From: Cellulosimicrobium protaetiae
Lineage (GTDB): Bacteria; Actinomycetota; Actinomycetes; Actinomycetales; Cellulomonadaceae
Assembly: GCF_009708005.2 (NCBI RefSeq)
Contig: NZ_CP052757.1
Location: forward strand, 4,526,001-4,590,000
Direction: 5' to 3'
Length of the DNA stretch: 64,000 bases
In this document: positions 33,253 to 41,540 of the stretch, piece after piece
How the letters are laid out: the number at the start of each line of letters is the position of its first letter
Position numbering within the stretch: position 1 is the first letter of the stretch
The notes under the pieces: generated by a model
Seen by the model: the letters and a program-made list of their open reading frames with translations, nothing else
Databases searched by the model: none
Told to the model about the DNA's origin: nothing
Made by a program: the position numbers and the translations under genes

Positions 33253-34026
33253 CTACCGCACCACGAGCGCGACGGCGAGCAGCAGCACCGTCGCGACGAT
33301 CTCCCCGATCCCGACGGCCTTCGGGCTCAGCGGCCGTCCCGGCAGGACCGCTGCGCGCGCCGTCGCCGCGGCGAGGAACGCCGTCGCCCACCACCACGTG
33401 GGGTCGTGCACGACGGCGAGCACCCCCGCCGCGACGGTGACCCCCGCGTGGTACGCGACCGAGGCGACGACGTACGACCGCACGCCGCGCTCGCGGATCA
33501 TCGTCTTGACGTAGAGCACCGTGCCGAAGAGGTAGGCGAGCAGGAGCGCGGCGACGAGCCAGACCTCCGCCGGGACCACCAGCCCGGGGGTGCCAGGCGG
33601 TCGGGACGCGGCGTACGCGACGACCGTCATGAGCGACGCCGCGACGGTCATCGCGCCGCCCGCGGCGACGGACCGTTCCGTGCGCTGCGCCGACGCCCAC
33701 AGGCCGAGCGCGAGGAACGGGACGAACACGGGGGCCCAGAGCGCGAGCGCGGGGTCGAGCACGAGCACGACCAGCCCGAGCGGCGCGGCGACCGCGCCGT
33801 ACGTGAGCATCGGACGCCGGTAGCGAGCCCGGCGACGCGACTTCAGCCAGAGCCCGGCCGCGAAGTAGGCGAGGTAGCCGACCAGCCACAGCGCACCCAG
33901 CGCGACGGTCACCGGCCGGAAGCCGGCGTCCTGGATCCCCCGGACCGTACCGACGACGAACGGCAGGAGCAGCATCGGCCACGCGCCGTGCTGGTTCGGC
34001 ACCCAGCCGGGGGGACGTCGGGACAC
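33253..34026 (-). CDS. YwiC-like family membrane protein
   Basis: A 257-residue polytopic membrane protein with seven or eight hydrophobic segments. WVPNQHGAWPMLLLPF at the N-terminus is the hallmark of the YwiC-like family, and YLFGTVLYVKTMIRERG matches its central loop. In Bacillus ywiC lies near narK/narGHI genes, but the function of the family is not established. It lies directly upstream (divergent) of the anaerobic ribonucleotide reductase operon, which fits an anaerobic theme. It is 29 bases from the MazG-like gene on the same strand and may be transcribed with it. Confidence 0.85.
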   Translation of the reverse strand: MSRRPPGWVPNQHGAWPMLLLPFVVGTVRGIQDAGFRPVTVALGALWLVGYLAYFAAGLWLKSRRRARYRRPMLTYGAVAAPLGLVVLVLDPALALWAPVFVPFLALGLWASAQRTERSVAAGGAMTVAASLMTVVAYAASRPPGTPGLVVPAEVWLVAALLLAYLFGTVLYVKTMIRERGVRSYVVASVAYHAGVTVAAGVLAVVHDPTWWWATAFLAAATARAAVLPGRPLSPKAVGIGEIVATVLLLAVALVVR

Positions 34027-34172
34027 GCCCCGACGCTAGCGCCGCGACGTGCGGTCCCGACCGCGAGAAATCCCCGCTCCGTCGGGTCGCACGACCCTGC
34101 CGGACGGGACCAACGTCCCGACCTGTCCCGCGGTCGCCGCCACGCCGGGGATCGGCGTCGCACGCGTCGGCG

Positions 34173-34220
34173 GGACTAGATATGGTGGCGCAGCCGTGAT
34201 CAAGACCCCACATGTTGGGG
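34173..34220. promoter_or_regulatory. Pair of NrdR-like boxes upstream of nrdD
   Basis: The complement of 34173-34188 matches 12 of 16 positions of the NrdR consensus (ACACWATATCTWGTGT), and 34205-34220 matches about 10 of 16. Their centres are 32 bases apart, the three-turn spacing usual for NrdR box pairs. They lie 65-112 bases before the nrdD ATG. Confidence 0.6.
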
Positions 34221-34284
34221 TGCGGTCCGTCTCGCAACCCCTGCGGGACGCAGACGAGAACTCGGTGGGCAGAGGGGACGAGCG

Positions 34285-36495
34285 ATGAGCACCATCGAGC
34301 TCGACCAGGCAGCACCGCGCAGCACGACCGCCACGCTGGAGGTCCTCAAGCGCGACGGCCGACGACGGCCGTTCGACGACGGCCGGATCCGTGCCGCCGT
34401 GACGAAGGCCTTCGCGGAGGTCCACGGCGACCTGAGCGCGACGCACCGGAGCCGCGTCGACGAGGTCGTGGGCCGCGTCGACGAGGAGATCGCCGCGCGG
34501 TTCGTCGGGGCGGTCAAGATCTACGAGATCCAGGGCGTCGTCGAGCACGTGCTGCTCGAGTCGCACGAGTACGACGTCGCGCGCGCCTACATCGACTACC
34601 GCGTGGAGCGCGACTTCGCGCGCAGCCGCGCGACGGACCTCAACCACTCGATCGTGCGGCTGCTGGACAAGGACTCCACGGTCGTCAACGAGAACGCGAA
34701 CAAGGACAGCGAGGTCTTCAACACCCAGCGCGACCTCACGGCCGGGACCGTGGGCAAGGCGATCGGGCTGCGGATGCTCCCTCCGCACGTCGCGAACGCG
34801 CACCAGAAGGGCGACCTGCACTACCACGACCTCGACTACCACCCCTACGCGCCCATGACGAACTGCTGCCTCATCGACTTCCGGTCGATGCTGTCGAGCG
34901 GCTTCCGGATCGGGAACGCCCAGGTGGAGCCGCCCCGCTCGATCCAGACCGCGACCGCGCAGATCAGCCAGATCATCGCGAACGTGTCCTCCAGCCAGTA
35001 CGGCGGGTGCTCGGTCAACCGCATCGACGAGCTCCTCGCTCCCTACGCCGAGCGCAACCTGGAGAAGCACCTCGCCGACGCGCGCCGCTGGATCGCCGAC
35101 GAGTCAGCGCACGAGGAGTACGCGCGCGAGAAGACGCGCAAGGACATCTACGACGCGATGCAGTCGCTGGAGTACGAGATCAACACCCTGTTCACGTCGA
35201 ACGGGCAGACGCCGTTCACGTCGGTCGGGTTCGGTCTCGGCACGGGCTGGCTGGAGCGCGAGATCCAGCGCGCGATCCTCCAGATCCGCCTCCGCGGGCT
35301 CGGCAGCGAGGGTCGCACCGCGATCTTCCCCAAGCTCATCTTCACGCTGCGCCGCGGGGTGAACCTCGACCCCGGCGACCCCAACCACGACCTCAAGCAG
35401 CTCGCCGTCGAGTGCGCGACCAAGCGGATGTACCCGGACGTGCTGTCGTACGACAAGATCGTCGAGCTCACCGGGTCGTTCAAGGTGCCGATGGGCTGCC
35501 GGTCGTTCCTCCAGGGTTGGCAGGACGAGCACGGCAACGACGTCTCCGAGGGCCGCATGAACCTCGGCGTCGTGACGCTCAACCTCCCCCGCATCGCGCT
35601 CGAGGCGGACGGCGACCTCGACACGTTCTGGCGACTGCTCGACGAGCGCCTGGAGACCGTGCACGACGCGCTCGTCTTCCGCATCGAGCGCTGCAAGGAA
35701 GCGACGCCGGGCAACGCGCCGATCCTCTACGTCCACGGGGCGTTCGGGGAGCGCCTCGCTCCCGGCGACGACGTCGACCGGCTCTTCCGCGACGGTCGGG
35801 CCACGGTCTCGCTCGGGTACATCGGGCTGTACGAGGTCGCCGCGGCGTTCTTCGGCGGCGCCTGGGAGCACGACCCGCGGGCCAAGGAGCTCACGCTCGA
35901 CGTCCTACGCTCCCTGCACGCGCACGCCGCGGGCTGGACGGCGCGGACCGGGTACCGGATCAGCGTCTACGCGACGCCGAGCGAGAGCCTCACCGACCGG
36001 TTCTGCCGCCTCGACCGGGAGCGGTTCGGCGCGGTGCCGGACATCACGGACAAGGACTACTACACGAACAGCTTCCACTACGACGTCCGCAAGAGCCCGA
36101 CGCCGTTCGAGAAGCTCGACTTCGAGGCCGAGTACGCGCGGTACACGTCGGGCGGGTTCATCCACTACTGCGAGTACCCCGTGCTCCAGCAGAACCCGAG
36201 GGCGCTGGAGGCCGTCTGGGACTACGCCTACGACCGCGTGGGCTACCTCGGCACCAACACGCCCATCGACCGCTGCTACGCGTGCGGGTTCACGGGCGAC
36301 TTCGACCCGACCGCGCGGGGCTTCGCGTGCCCGTCGTGCGGCAACGCCGACCCGCGCACGTGCGACGTCGTGAAGCGCACGTGCGGGTACCTCGGCAACC
36401 CGCAGCAGCGCCCCATGGTGCACGGCCGCCACGCGGAGATCTCCGCGCGCGTCAAGCACCTGGCAGGACCGACGTCGGGCGCCGCGTCGGCGTGA
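34285..36495 (+). CDS. nrdD: Anaerobic ribonucleoside-triphosphate reductase (class III)
   Basis: The 736-residue enzyme makes deoxyribonucleotides without oxygen through a glycyl radical. An ATP-cone (about residues 18-105, VLKRDGRRRPFDDGRI) provides allosteric control. The ten-stranded barrel core follows, with NTQRDLTAGTVGKAIGLRMLP and MGCRSFLQGW. The C-terminal zinc site uses Cys664, Cys667 and a CPSC pair near 682-685, and the radical loop RTCGYLG has Gly701. The ATG at 34285 follows AGAGGGGACGAGCG. The gene is preceded by NrdR-like boxes and overlaps nrdG by four bases. Full length and intact, so growth without oxygen is expected. Confidence 0.97.
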   Translation: MSTIELDQAAPRSTTATLEVLKRDGRRRPFDDGRIRAAVTKAFAEVHGDLSATHRSRVDEVVGRVDEEIAARFVGAVKIYEIQGVVEHVLLESHEYDVARAYIDYRVERDFARSRATDLNHSIVRLLDKDSTVVNENANKDSEVFNTQRDLTAGTVGKAIGLRMLPPHVANAHQKGDLHYHDLDYHPYAPMTNCCLIDFRSMLSSGFRIGNAQVEPPRSIQTATAQISQIIANVSSSQYGGCSVNRIDELLAPYAERNLEKHLADARRWIADESAHEEYAREKTRKDIYDAMQSLEYEINTLFTSNGQTPFTSVGFGLGTGWLEREIQRAILQIRLRGLGSEGRTAIFPKLIFTLRRGVNLDPGDPNHDLKQLAVECATKRMYPDVLSYDKIVELTGSFKVPMGCRSFLQGWQDEHGNDVSEGRMNLGVVTLNLPRIALEADGDLDTFWRLLDERLETVHDALVFRIERCKEATPGNAPILYVHGAFGERLAPGDDVDRLFRDGRATVSLGYIGLYEVAAAFFGGAWEHDPRAKELTLDVLRSLHAHAAGWTARTGYRISVYATPSESLTDRFCRLDRERFGAVPDITDKDYYTNSFHYDVRKSPTPFEKLDFEAEYARYTSGGFIHYCEYPVLQQNPRALEAVWDYAYDRVGYLGTNTPIDRCYACGFTGDFDPTARGFACPSCGNADPRTCDVVKRTCGYLGNPQQRPMVHGRHAEISARVKHLAGPTSGAASA

Positions 36496-37091
36496 CCGTG
36501 GCGCGCACCCCCGGCCCCGGCTGGCGCTCGGACCGCGTCAGCCGGGGATACGTCGCGGACTACAAGCCGTTCGTCATGGTCGACGGCGAGGGCGTGCGCT
36601 GCTCGCTGTACGTGAGCGGGTGCCTCTTCGCGTGCGAGGGCTGCTTCAACGAGGCCGCGTGGAGCTTCCGCTACGGGCGGCCGTACGACGACGCCCTGGA
36701 GGACCGCGTCCTCGCCGACCTCGCGCACCCCGCCGTGCAGGGCCTGTCCCTGCTCGGCGGGGAGCCGTTCCTCAACACGGGCGTGTGCCTGCGGGTCGTG
36801 CGCCGGCTGCGCGCGGACCACGGCGACCGCAAGGACGTGTGGTGCTGGACGGGCTACACGCTCGAGGAGCTGCGGGAAGGGACCGCGGACCAGCGCGCGC
36901 TGCTCGCCGAGGTCGACGTGCTCGTCGACGGCCGGTTCGAGCTCGCGCGCCGCGACCTCACGCTCGCGTTCCGCGGCAGCACGAACCAGCGCGTGCTCGA
37001 CGCGCGCGCGTCGCTCGCGACGGGCCGCGCCGTCGCGTGGCCGCGCCTGCCCGACGCCGGGCGCGCCCCCGGTGCGTCGCTCGCCTCCTAG
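36492..37091 (+). CDS. nrdG: Anaerobic ribonucleotide reductase activating protein (radical SAM)
   Basis: A 199-residue radical-SAM activase that installs the glycyl radical on NrdD. The cluster-binding CX3CX2C is at Cys44, Cys48 and Cys51 (SGCLFACEGCFNEAAW), and the SAM-binding LSLLGGEPFLNTGV follows near residue 85. The GTG start at 36492 overlaps the nrdD TGA (GTGA); a second GTG at 36498 is possible. A closing Pro/Gly/Ala-rich tail is dispensable-looking. The operon ends with a strong hairpin terminator. Confidence 0.95.
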   Translation: MTVARTPGPGWRSDRVSRGYVADYKPFVMVDGEGVRCSLYVSGCLFACEGCFNEAAWSFRYGRPYDDALEDRVLADLAHPAVQGLSLLGGEPFLNTGVCLRVVRRLRADHGDRKDVWCWTGYTLEELREGTADQRALLAEVDVLVDGRFELARRDLTLAFRGSTNQRVLDARASLATGRAVAWPRLPDAGRAPGASLAS

Positions 37092-37106
37092 CGTCCGGCG
37101 AGACGG

Positions 37107-37148
37107 GAGAAGCGGCCCCTCCGGCCGATGCCGGAGGGACCGCTTCTC
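37107..37148 (+). terminator. Terminator of the nrdDG operon
   Basis: A 19-base-pair stem with one mismatch: GAGAAGCGG (37107) pairs with CCGCTTCTC (ending 37148), and CCCTCCGGC with GCCGGAGGG, around the loop CGAT. It starts 16 bases after the nrdG stop codon and may also serve the convergent P450 gene. Confidence 0.85.
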
Positions 37149-37189
37149 GCATCTCGGCCGGGATCGCCCTCGCCGGGGCCCGTCGAAGG

Positions 37190-38323
37190 TCAGGGGGCGG
37201 CGACGACGCGTACCGGGACCGTGCGGAAGCCCGCGACAGGCGCGGTCTCGCGCTCGGCCGGGCGGGCGTCGTCGTGCACGACCGTCCCCGCGCGCAGGAG
37301 ACGGCGGACGAGCACGCGCAGCTCGAGCGTCGCGAGCGGACGGCCCGGGCACACGTGGGGGCCGGTGCCGTAGACGAGGTTGCGGTCGGCGTGGCCCTCC
37401 GGGTCGTAGGCACCGGGGTCGTCGAACGCCTCCCGGTCGCGGTTGGCCTCGCGCCAGTCGAGCACGACCTGCTCGCCCGCCGCGACCGGACACCCGGCGA
37501 CGACGGTGTCGCGCGTCGCGACGCGCCGGTTGGAGACGAACGGGTCGTCGAGGCGCAGGATCTCGTCGACCGCCGCGTCGAGCGCGGGGTCGGGTGCGTC
37601 GCGCAGGTGGTGCTGGTGCGCGGGGTGCTCGGCCAGCCAGTGCACGACGACGCCCGCGCACAGAGCGAGCGAGGACAGGTCTCCCCCGGTCCAGTTGCGC
37701 AGGATCGAGACGAGCTCCTCGTCCGTCCAGGCCGGACCGTCGTCGTCCTGTTGGGCGAGCAGGCGGGCGGTGACGTCGGGACCGCCGGTGGCGCTCGCGT
37801 CGTCGCGCTCCGGACCGCTCGTTGCCGGACCGGCCGTCGCGCCGGCGCGGCGGGCGTCGAGCAGGCCGCGGACGATGCGGTCGAAGCGCGCGGCGACGCG
37901 GCCCGTCCACGCGCGGTCGCCGGAGCGCGTGGCGGCGCGGTTCTCGGCGACCCAGTCGAGCAGGTCGGCCTCGAGGTCGGCGGGCCAGCCGAGCCACGCC
38001 GACTGCGCCCGCACGGCGTAGCGCGCGCCGAGCTCGACGGCGTCGAACGCACCGCCCGCGACGTCGGCAACCAGGCCGACGGCGAGGTCGTCGAGCACCG
38101 GCCCGAGCCACGCGAGCTCGTCCGGGGCGAAGAACGGGTCGAGCAGACGCCGCGCCCGCGCGTGCGCCGCGCCGTCGAGCCCGTTGGGCACCTGGAGGTG
38201 GGCGGACGCGGCGCTGGAGAAGAGCCCGGGGTCCTGCGCCGCCGCGACCACCTCGGCGTGCCGCCGCACGACGACCCTCCCCGCGCGGTCCCGCGTCCCC
38301 TGCACCGTCTCGGTGTCGCTCAC
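37190..38323 (-). CDS. Cytochrome P450
   Basis: A 377-residue soluble bacterial P450. The K-helix ExxR is EILR in AAVDEILRLDDPFVSNRR, and the haem-ligand loop is YGTGPHVCPGRPLA with Cys325. The I-helix, usually A-G-x-x-T, reads TGGDLSSL, so the proton-relay Thr is replaced by Ser. There is no membrane anchor and no ferredoxin or reductase gene nearby. The product is shorter than most P450s (about 400), with a reduced N-terminus. Substrate unknown; some P450s with an altered I-helix use hydrogen peroxide or fatty acids, but I cannot assign that here. Transcribed alone. Confidence 0.92.
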   Translation of the reverse strand: MSDTETVQGTRDRAGRVVVRRHAEVVAAAQDPGLFSSAASAHLQVPNGLDGAAHARARRLLDPFFAPDELAWLGPVLDDLAVGLVADVAGGAFDAVELGARYAVRAQSAWLGWPADLEADLLDWVAENRAATRSGDRAWTGRVAARFDRIVRGLLDARRAGATAGPATSGPERDDASATGGPDVTARLLAQQDDDGPAWTDEELVSILRNWTGGDLSSLALCAGVVVHWLAEHPAHQHHLRDAPDPALDAAVDEILRLDDPFVSNRRVATRDTVVAGCPVAAGEQVVLDWREANRDREAFDDPGAYDPEGHADRNLVYGTGPHVCPGRPLATLELRVLVRRLLRAGTVVHDDARPAERETAPVAGFRTVPVRVVAAP

Positions 38324-38470
38324 CCTCGGCCCTCCCGTCGCGTCATCAGCCCCGGCTCGGGGGCCTCTGCGAGCGTACGACCGGCCGGGTCGCGCCTCAG
38401 GACGAACGCCCGCAGGACGGGCACGACGTCCGCCCGACCCGGGACGAACGTCCCGCCCGTGCTGCGGGAA

Positions 38471-38512
38471 TGAGATGGGCCCGGTTCTGCGGCGAGAACC
38501 GGGCCCATCTCA
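38471..38512 (-). terminator. Perfect 18-base-pair terminator hairpin
   Basis: TGAGATGGGCCCGGTTCT pairs with its exact complement across a six-base loop (GCGGCG). It lies 26 bases after the stop codon of the ABC permease gene on the minus strand and upstream of the P450 gene, so it separates the two transcripts. Confidence 0.88.
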
Positions 38513-38537
38513 TGCCCACAGCGAGGCCGGTGTCCGG

Positions 38538-39398
38538 TCAGACGGTCTTGCGCGTGCGGCGGATGCCGACCCACAGGCCGACGACGCACGTCACCGCCGC
38601 GGCGACGAAGCCCCAGAGCACGTCCGTGCTCGCGAACGTCCCGGCGAGCAACGCACGCTCGGCGTCCACGATGTACGTCAGCGGGTTGAACAGTGCCGCC
38701 GTGCGCATCCACGCCGGGCCGGCCTCGAGCGGCAGCATCATCCCGGACAGGATGAGGAGCGGGAACAGCAGCGACTGCTGCACGCCCCAGAACAGCCACT
38801 CGCGGTTCTTCGCGGCGAGCGCGAGCGCGATGGACAGCGCCCCCACACCGATGCCGAACAGCCCGAGCAGCAGCAGCCCGACGAGCAGGTGCAGCGGGTA
38901 GAGCGTGAACCCGAACGGGACGCAGACGAGCGCGATGAGCAGGCCCTGCACGACGAGCGGCGCGAACTCCTTGAGGGAACGGCCGACGAGGATCGCGGAG
39001 CGGTCGAGCGGCGTCGCGAGGACGCGCTCGTAGGAGCCGGTCATCATCTCGTAGAGCAGGTTCGACCCGCTCATCGAGGTCCCGAACAGCGAGATCATGA
39101 CGATCACGCCGGGGACGAACCACTGGAGCGTCTCGGCCGTCGACCCGCCACCGCCGGGCGCCCCGCCCCCGAACCCGCCGACCGCGCCCGTGAGCAGCGG
39201 GCCGAACAGGCCGAGGAAGATCAGCGGCTGGAGCAGCGAGAAGATCAGCGTGAAGGGGTCCCGCAGCACGAGCAGGATCTCGCGCGTGAAGACGGCCCAG
39301 GTGTCGGCGAGGAACTTCGCGACCCCGGTCCGCAGGAACGCGTCGGTGCCCGGCGTCGTCCGGCTGGCCGGGGACGAGAGGTCGGTGCGCGTGCTCGT
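38538..39398 (-). CDS. ABC exporter permease, DrrB type (start codon ACG as sequenced)
   Basis: A 286-residue ABC-2 permease with six hydrophobic segments. Landmarks are VFTREILLVLRDPFTLIFSLLQPLIFLGLFGPLL, YERVLATPLDRSAILVGRSLKEFAPLVVQG and LIFPLLILSGMMLPLEAGP-like sequence before the last helices. As read, no ATG or GTG precedes residue 1; the codon at 39398-39396 is ACG, with GAGAGGAGG just upstream, in the place where ATG would be expected (reading M-STRTDLSSP). The next in-frame candidate is a GTG within the first membrane region, which would remove an amphipathic entry helix. With the ATPase it should export a lipophilic compound or lipid. Controlled by the divergent TetR. Confidence 0.85.
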   Translation of the reverse strand, partial: TSTRTDLSSPASRTTPGTDAFLRTGVAKFLADTWAVFTREILLVLRDPFTLIFSLLQPLIFLGLFGPLLTGAVGGFGGGAPGGGGSTAETLQWFVPGVIVMISLFGTSMSGSNLLYEMMTGSYERVLATPLDRSAILVGRSLKEFAPLVVQGLLIALVCVPFGFTLYPLHLLVGLLLLGLFGIGVGALSIALALAAKNREWLFWGVQQSLLFPLLILSGMMLPLEAGPAWMRTAALFNPLTYIVDAERALLAGTFASTDVLWGFVAAAVTCVVGLWVGIRRTRKTV

Positions 39399-40426
39399 GC
39401 GGCCTCCTCTCGCAGGCTGCGGCCGGTGAGGTTGAGGAATACGTCGTCGAGGCTCGCCTGCTGGAGCTCGGCCGAGCGCACGGCCAGGCCGCCGACGCGC
39501 AGCGCCTCGATGGCCTCGGGCAGCCGGTCGGCGCCGTGGGTCGTGGAGATCCGGACGGACACGACGCCGTCGGCGCCGCTCGTGGTCTCGACCTGGCCCA
39601 CGTCCTCGGTGAGGGACGCGCGGACGCGGCCGACGACGTCGGGCACCGCGCCCGACCTCTCGCCCGGGGCTCCGCCCGGGAGGCTGCCGGCGCCCGGCGC
39701 GGGGACCACCGCGAGCGTGATGACGTCGTCGGCGTGGCTGTGCTTGAGCGCGTCCGGCGTGGCGTCGGCGATGATCTCGCCGTGGTCGATGACGACGACG
39801 CGCTCGGCCATGCTGTCGGCCTCGTCGAGGTAGTGCGTGGTGAGGACGATCGTCATGCCGTACCGCTCGCGCATCGCGGCGATGTGCTCCCACAGGTTGG
39901 CGCGGGCGTGCGGGTCGAGGCCGGTCGTCGGCTCGTCGAGGAACAGCAGCGGCGGGTGGTTCATGAGCCCGAGCGCGACGTCGAGCCGACGCCGCTGGCC
40001 GCCCGAGAGCGACTGGACCGTGCGCTTCTCGAGCCCGCCGAGGTCGAGCGCGGCGAGCAGGTCGGCGGCGCGCCGCGCGTACTCGGCGGGCGGCAGGCCG
40101 TAGAAGCGGCCCTGGTTGTGCAGCTCGTCGAGCACGCGGTAGGAGTACCCGCCCCCGTTGCCCTGGCCGATGAAGCCGATGCGGGAGCGGACCCGGGCCG
40201 GGTCGCGGGAGACGTCGTAGCCAGCGACCTCGGCGGTCCCGGCGGTCGGTTCGAGGAGGCTCGTCAGCATCCTCAGGGTCGTGGACTTGCCGGCCCCGTT
40301 GGGACCGAGGAAGGCGACGAGCTCGCCCTCCCGGACGTCGACGTCGATTCCCTTGACGGCCTCGACGGTCTCTTTCTTGCGGTGGAAGGTCTTGGTCAGG
40401 CCACGGGCTCGGATCACCGGAGCCAC
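39245..40426 (-). CDS. ABC exporter ATP-binding protein, DrrA type (reads through expected stop)
   Basis: As sequenced, 393 residues; the family fold ends at about residue 343 (DDVFLNLTGRSLREEAA). Walker A is GPNGAGKSTT, the signature SLSGGQRRRLDVALGLMNHPP, Walker B LLFLDEPTTGLD, and the switch His is in LTTHYLDEAD. The C-terminal DrrA-type extension follows. The codon after REEAA is CGA where TGA would end the gene in an ATGA overlap with the permease; the 50 extra residues are Arg/Ser/Pro-rich out-of-frame permease sequence. GTG at 40426 is the longest start, but GTG at 40417 has better spacing to AAAGGG. It provides the energy for drug or lipid export. Confidence 0.88.
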   Translation of the reverse strand: MAPVIRARGLTKTFHRKKETVEAVKGIDVDVREGELVAFLGPNGAGKSTTLRMLTSLLEPTAGTAEVAGYDVSRDPARVRSRIGFIGQGNGGGYSYRVLDELHNQGRFYGLPPAEYARRAADLLAALDLGGLEKRTVQSLSGGQRRRLDVALGLMNHPPLLFLDEPTTGLDPHARANLWEHIAAMRERYGMTIVLTTHYLDEADSMAERVVVIDHGEIIADATPDALKHSHADDVITLAVVPAPGAGSLPGGAPGERSGAVPDVVGRVRASLTEDVGQVETTSGADGVVSVRISTTHGADRLPEAIEALRVGGLAVRSAELQQASLDDVFLNLTGRSLREEAARARAPTSRPRPAGRRRAPTRSCGPGSRSSSPTPGPSSRARSCSCCGTPSR

Positions 40427-40431
40427 CCTTT

Positions 40432-40479
40432 CGTACGCCGTACCGAAATTGACGATCTACGTTAGCATACGGTGTACGG
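40432..40479. promoter_or_regulatory. TetR operator pair between exporter and regulator
   Basis: CGTACGCCGTACC (40432-40444) and CATACGGTGTACGG (40466-40479) are inverted versions of one motif (consensus CGTACRCCGTAYS). They flank a TTGACG element at 40449 in the spacer between the divergent exporter and TetR genes. Confidence 0.65.
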
Positions 40480-40549
40480 GAACAGGCAAGCCTTGGCCCC
40501 GCCAGGCTCCTCCGGGCGGGACGCGACCGAAGTCGGGGAGGATACGCAC

Positions 40550-41479
40550 GTGACGACCGACCGCACCGACGAGCGCGACGGCGACCTCGCGCCGTCGGGC
40601 ACCCCGCAGACCTCGCCCGCACCCCCGGAGCCGGAGGAGCCGGAGCGACCGCGCGGCGTCGTCGCGGCCGCGGACGCCGGGGTCGCCTCCGCCGTGCAGG
40701 CCGCCGAGCACGCACGGGCCCAGTTCACCGAGGTCGTCCGGACGCCCGAGATCACGCGCCGCCTCGCGCTCCTGTGGGACCCGCCCGCGCCCGCGACGCG
40801 CGGGCGCAAGCCGCGCCTCACGCTCGACGACGTCGTGAAGGCCGGGACCGCCGTCGCGCAGGAGGGCGGGCTCGACGCGCTGTCCATGCGCCGCGTCGCG
40901 ACCGAGCTCGGTGTCGGCGCGATGTCGCTGTACACCTACGTGCCCGGTCGCACCGAGCTCGTCGACCTCATGATCGACCGCGCGTACGCCGAGCTCGACC
41001 TGCCCGCGGCGGGCGCGCCGTGGCGGGCCGCGCTCGCGCAGTACGCGCACGAGCTGTGGAACCTCTACCTGCGCCACCCGTGGATCCTGCAGACCAACAT
41101 GTGGCGCGCCCCGCTCGCGCCCCACGTGCTCGACGCCCAGGAGGCGGGGCTGCGCACGATCGTCGACACCGGCCTCTCCGAGCTCCAGGTCGTCGACACG
41201 CTCGGCCTCGTCGACAACTACGTCCAGGGCCTCGCGCGCGCCACCGTCGCCGAGCGGACCGAGCGGGACGCGACCGGCGTCGGCAACGACGAGTACTGGA
41301 CGACGCTCGGCAGCTTCTGGGAGGACTGGTTCGACGTCGAGCGCTACCCCGTCATGACCCGCGTCTACGTCGCGGGCGGGTTCGACGCGCCGCAGGGCCC
41401 GTTCGACGCGAGCCTCGACCGCCTGCTCGACGCCGTCGAGATGGCGATCGACCGCGCGAACACTCCCGGGCCGAGGTAG
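40550..41479 (+). CDS. TetR-family regulator with TetR_C domain
   Basis: A 309-residue repressor. A long acidic/Pro-rich N-terminal tail (about 1-80) precedes the helix-turn-helix (about 100-140, LTLDDVVKAGTAVAQEGGLDALSMRRVATELGVGAMSLYTYVPGR) and a true TetR-class C-terminal domain. The GTG at 40550 follows GGGGAGGA. It diverges from the DrrAB-like exporter with paired operator sites between, the usual layout for a drug-sensing repressor. The last codons, CCG AGG TAG, belong to a 21-base repeat, which therefore supplies the stop. Confidence 0.92.
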   Translation: MTTDRTDERDGDLAPSGTPQTSPAPPEPEEPERPRGVVAAADAGVASAVQAAEHARAQFTEVVRTPEITRRLALLWDPPAPATRGRKPRLTLDDVVKAGTAVAQEGGLDALSMRRVATELGVGAMSLYTYVPGRTELVDLMIDRAYAELDLPAAGAPWRAALAQYAHELWNLYLRHPWILQTNMWRAPLAPHVLDAQEAGLRTIVDTGLSELQVVDTLGLVDNYVQGLARATVAERTERDATGVGNDEYWTTLGSFWEDWFDVERYPVMTRVYVAGGFDAPQGPFDASLDRLLDAVEMAIDRANTPGPR

Positions 41480-41489
41480 AGCCCTGGTC
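41470..41489. repeat. Single 21-base repeat unit overlapping a stop codon
   Basis: GCCGAGGTAGAGCCCTGGTC, one reverse-orientation unit. Its TAG is the stop codon of the TetR gene (frame CCG AGG TAG). No facing unit is present here. Confidence 0.85.
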
Positions 41490-41540
41490 GGACGGCGGTA
41501 GCGGCTGACGCGCGGGCGCCACCCCTGGCAGGATCGACCC

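Noticed and set aside
34201-34284. Riboswitch before nrdD (cobalamin or other)
   Set aside because: No B12-box or other conserved aptamer core found; the hairpin there is better explained as an NrdR-like box.
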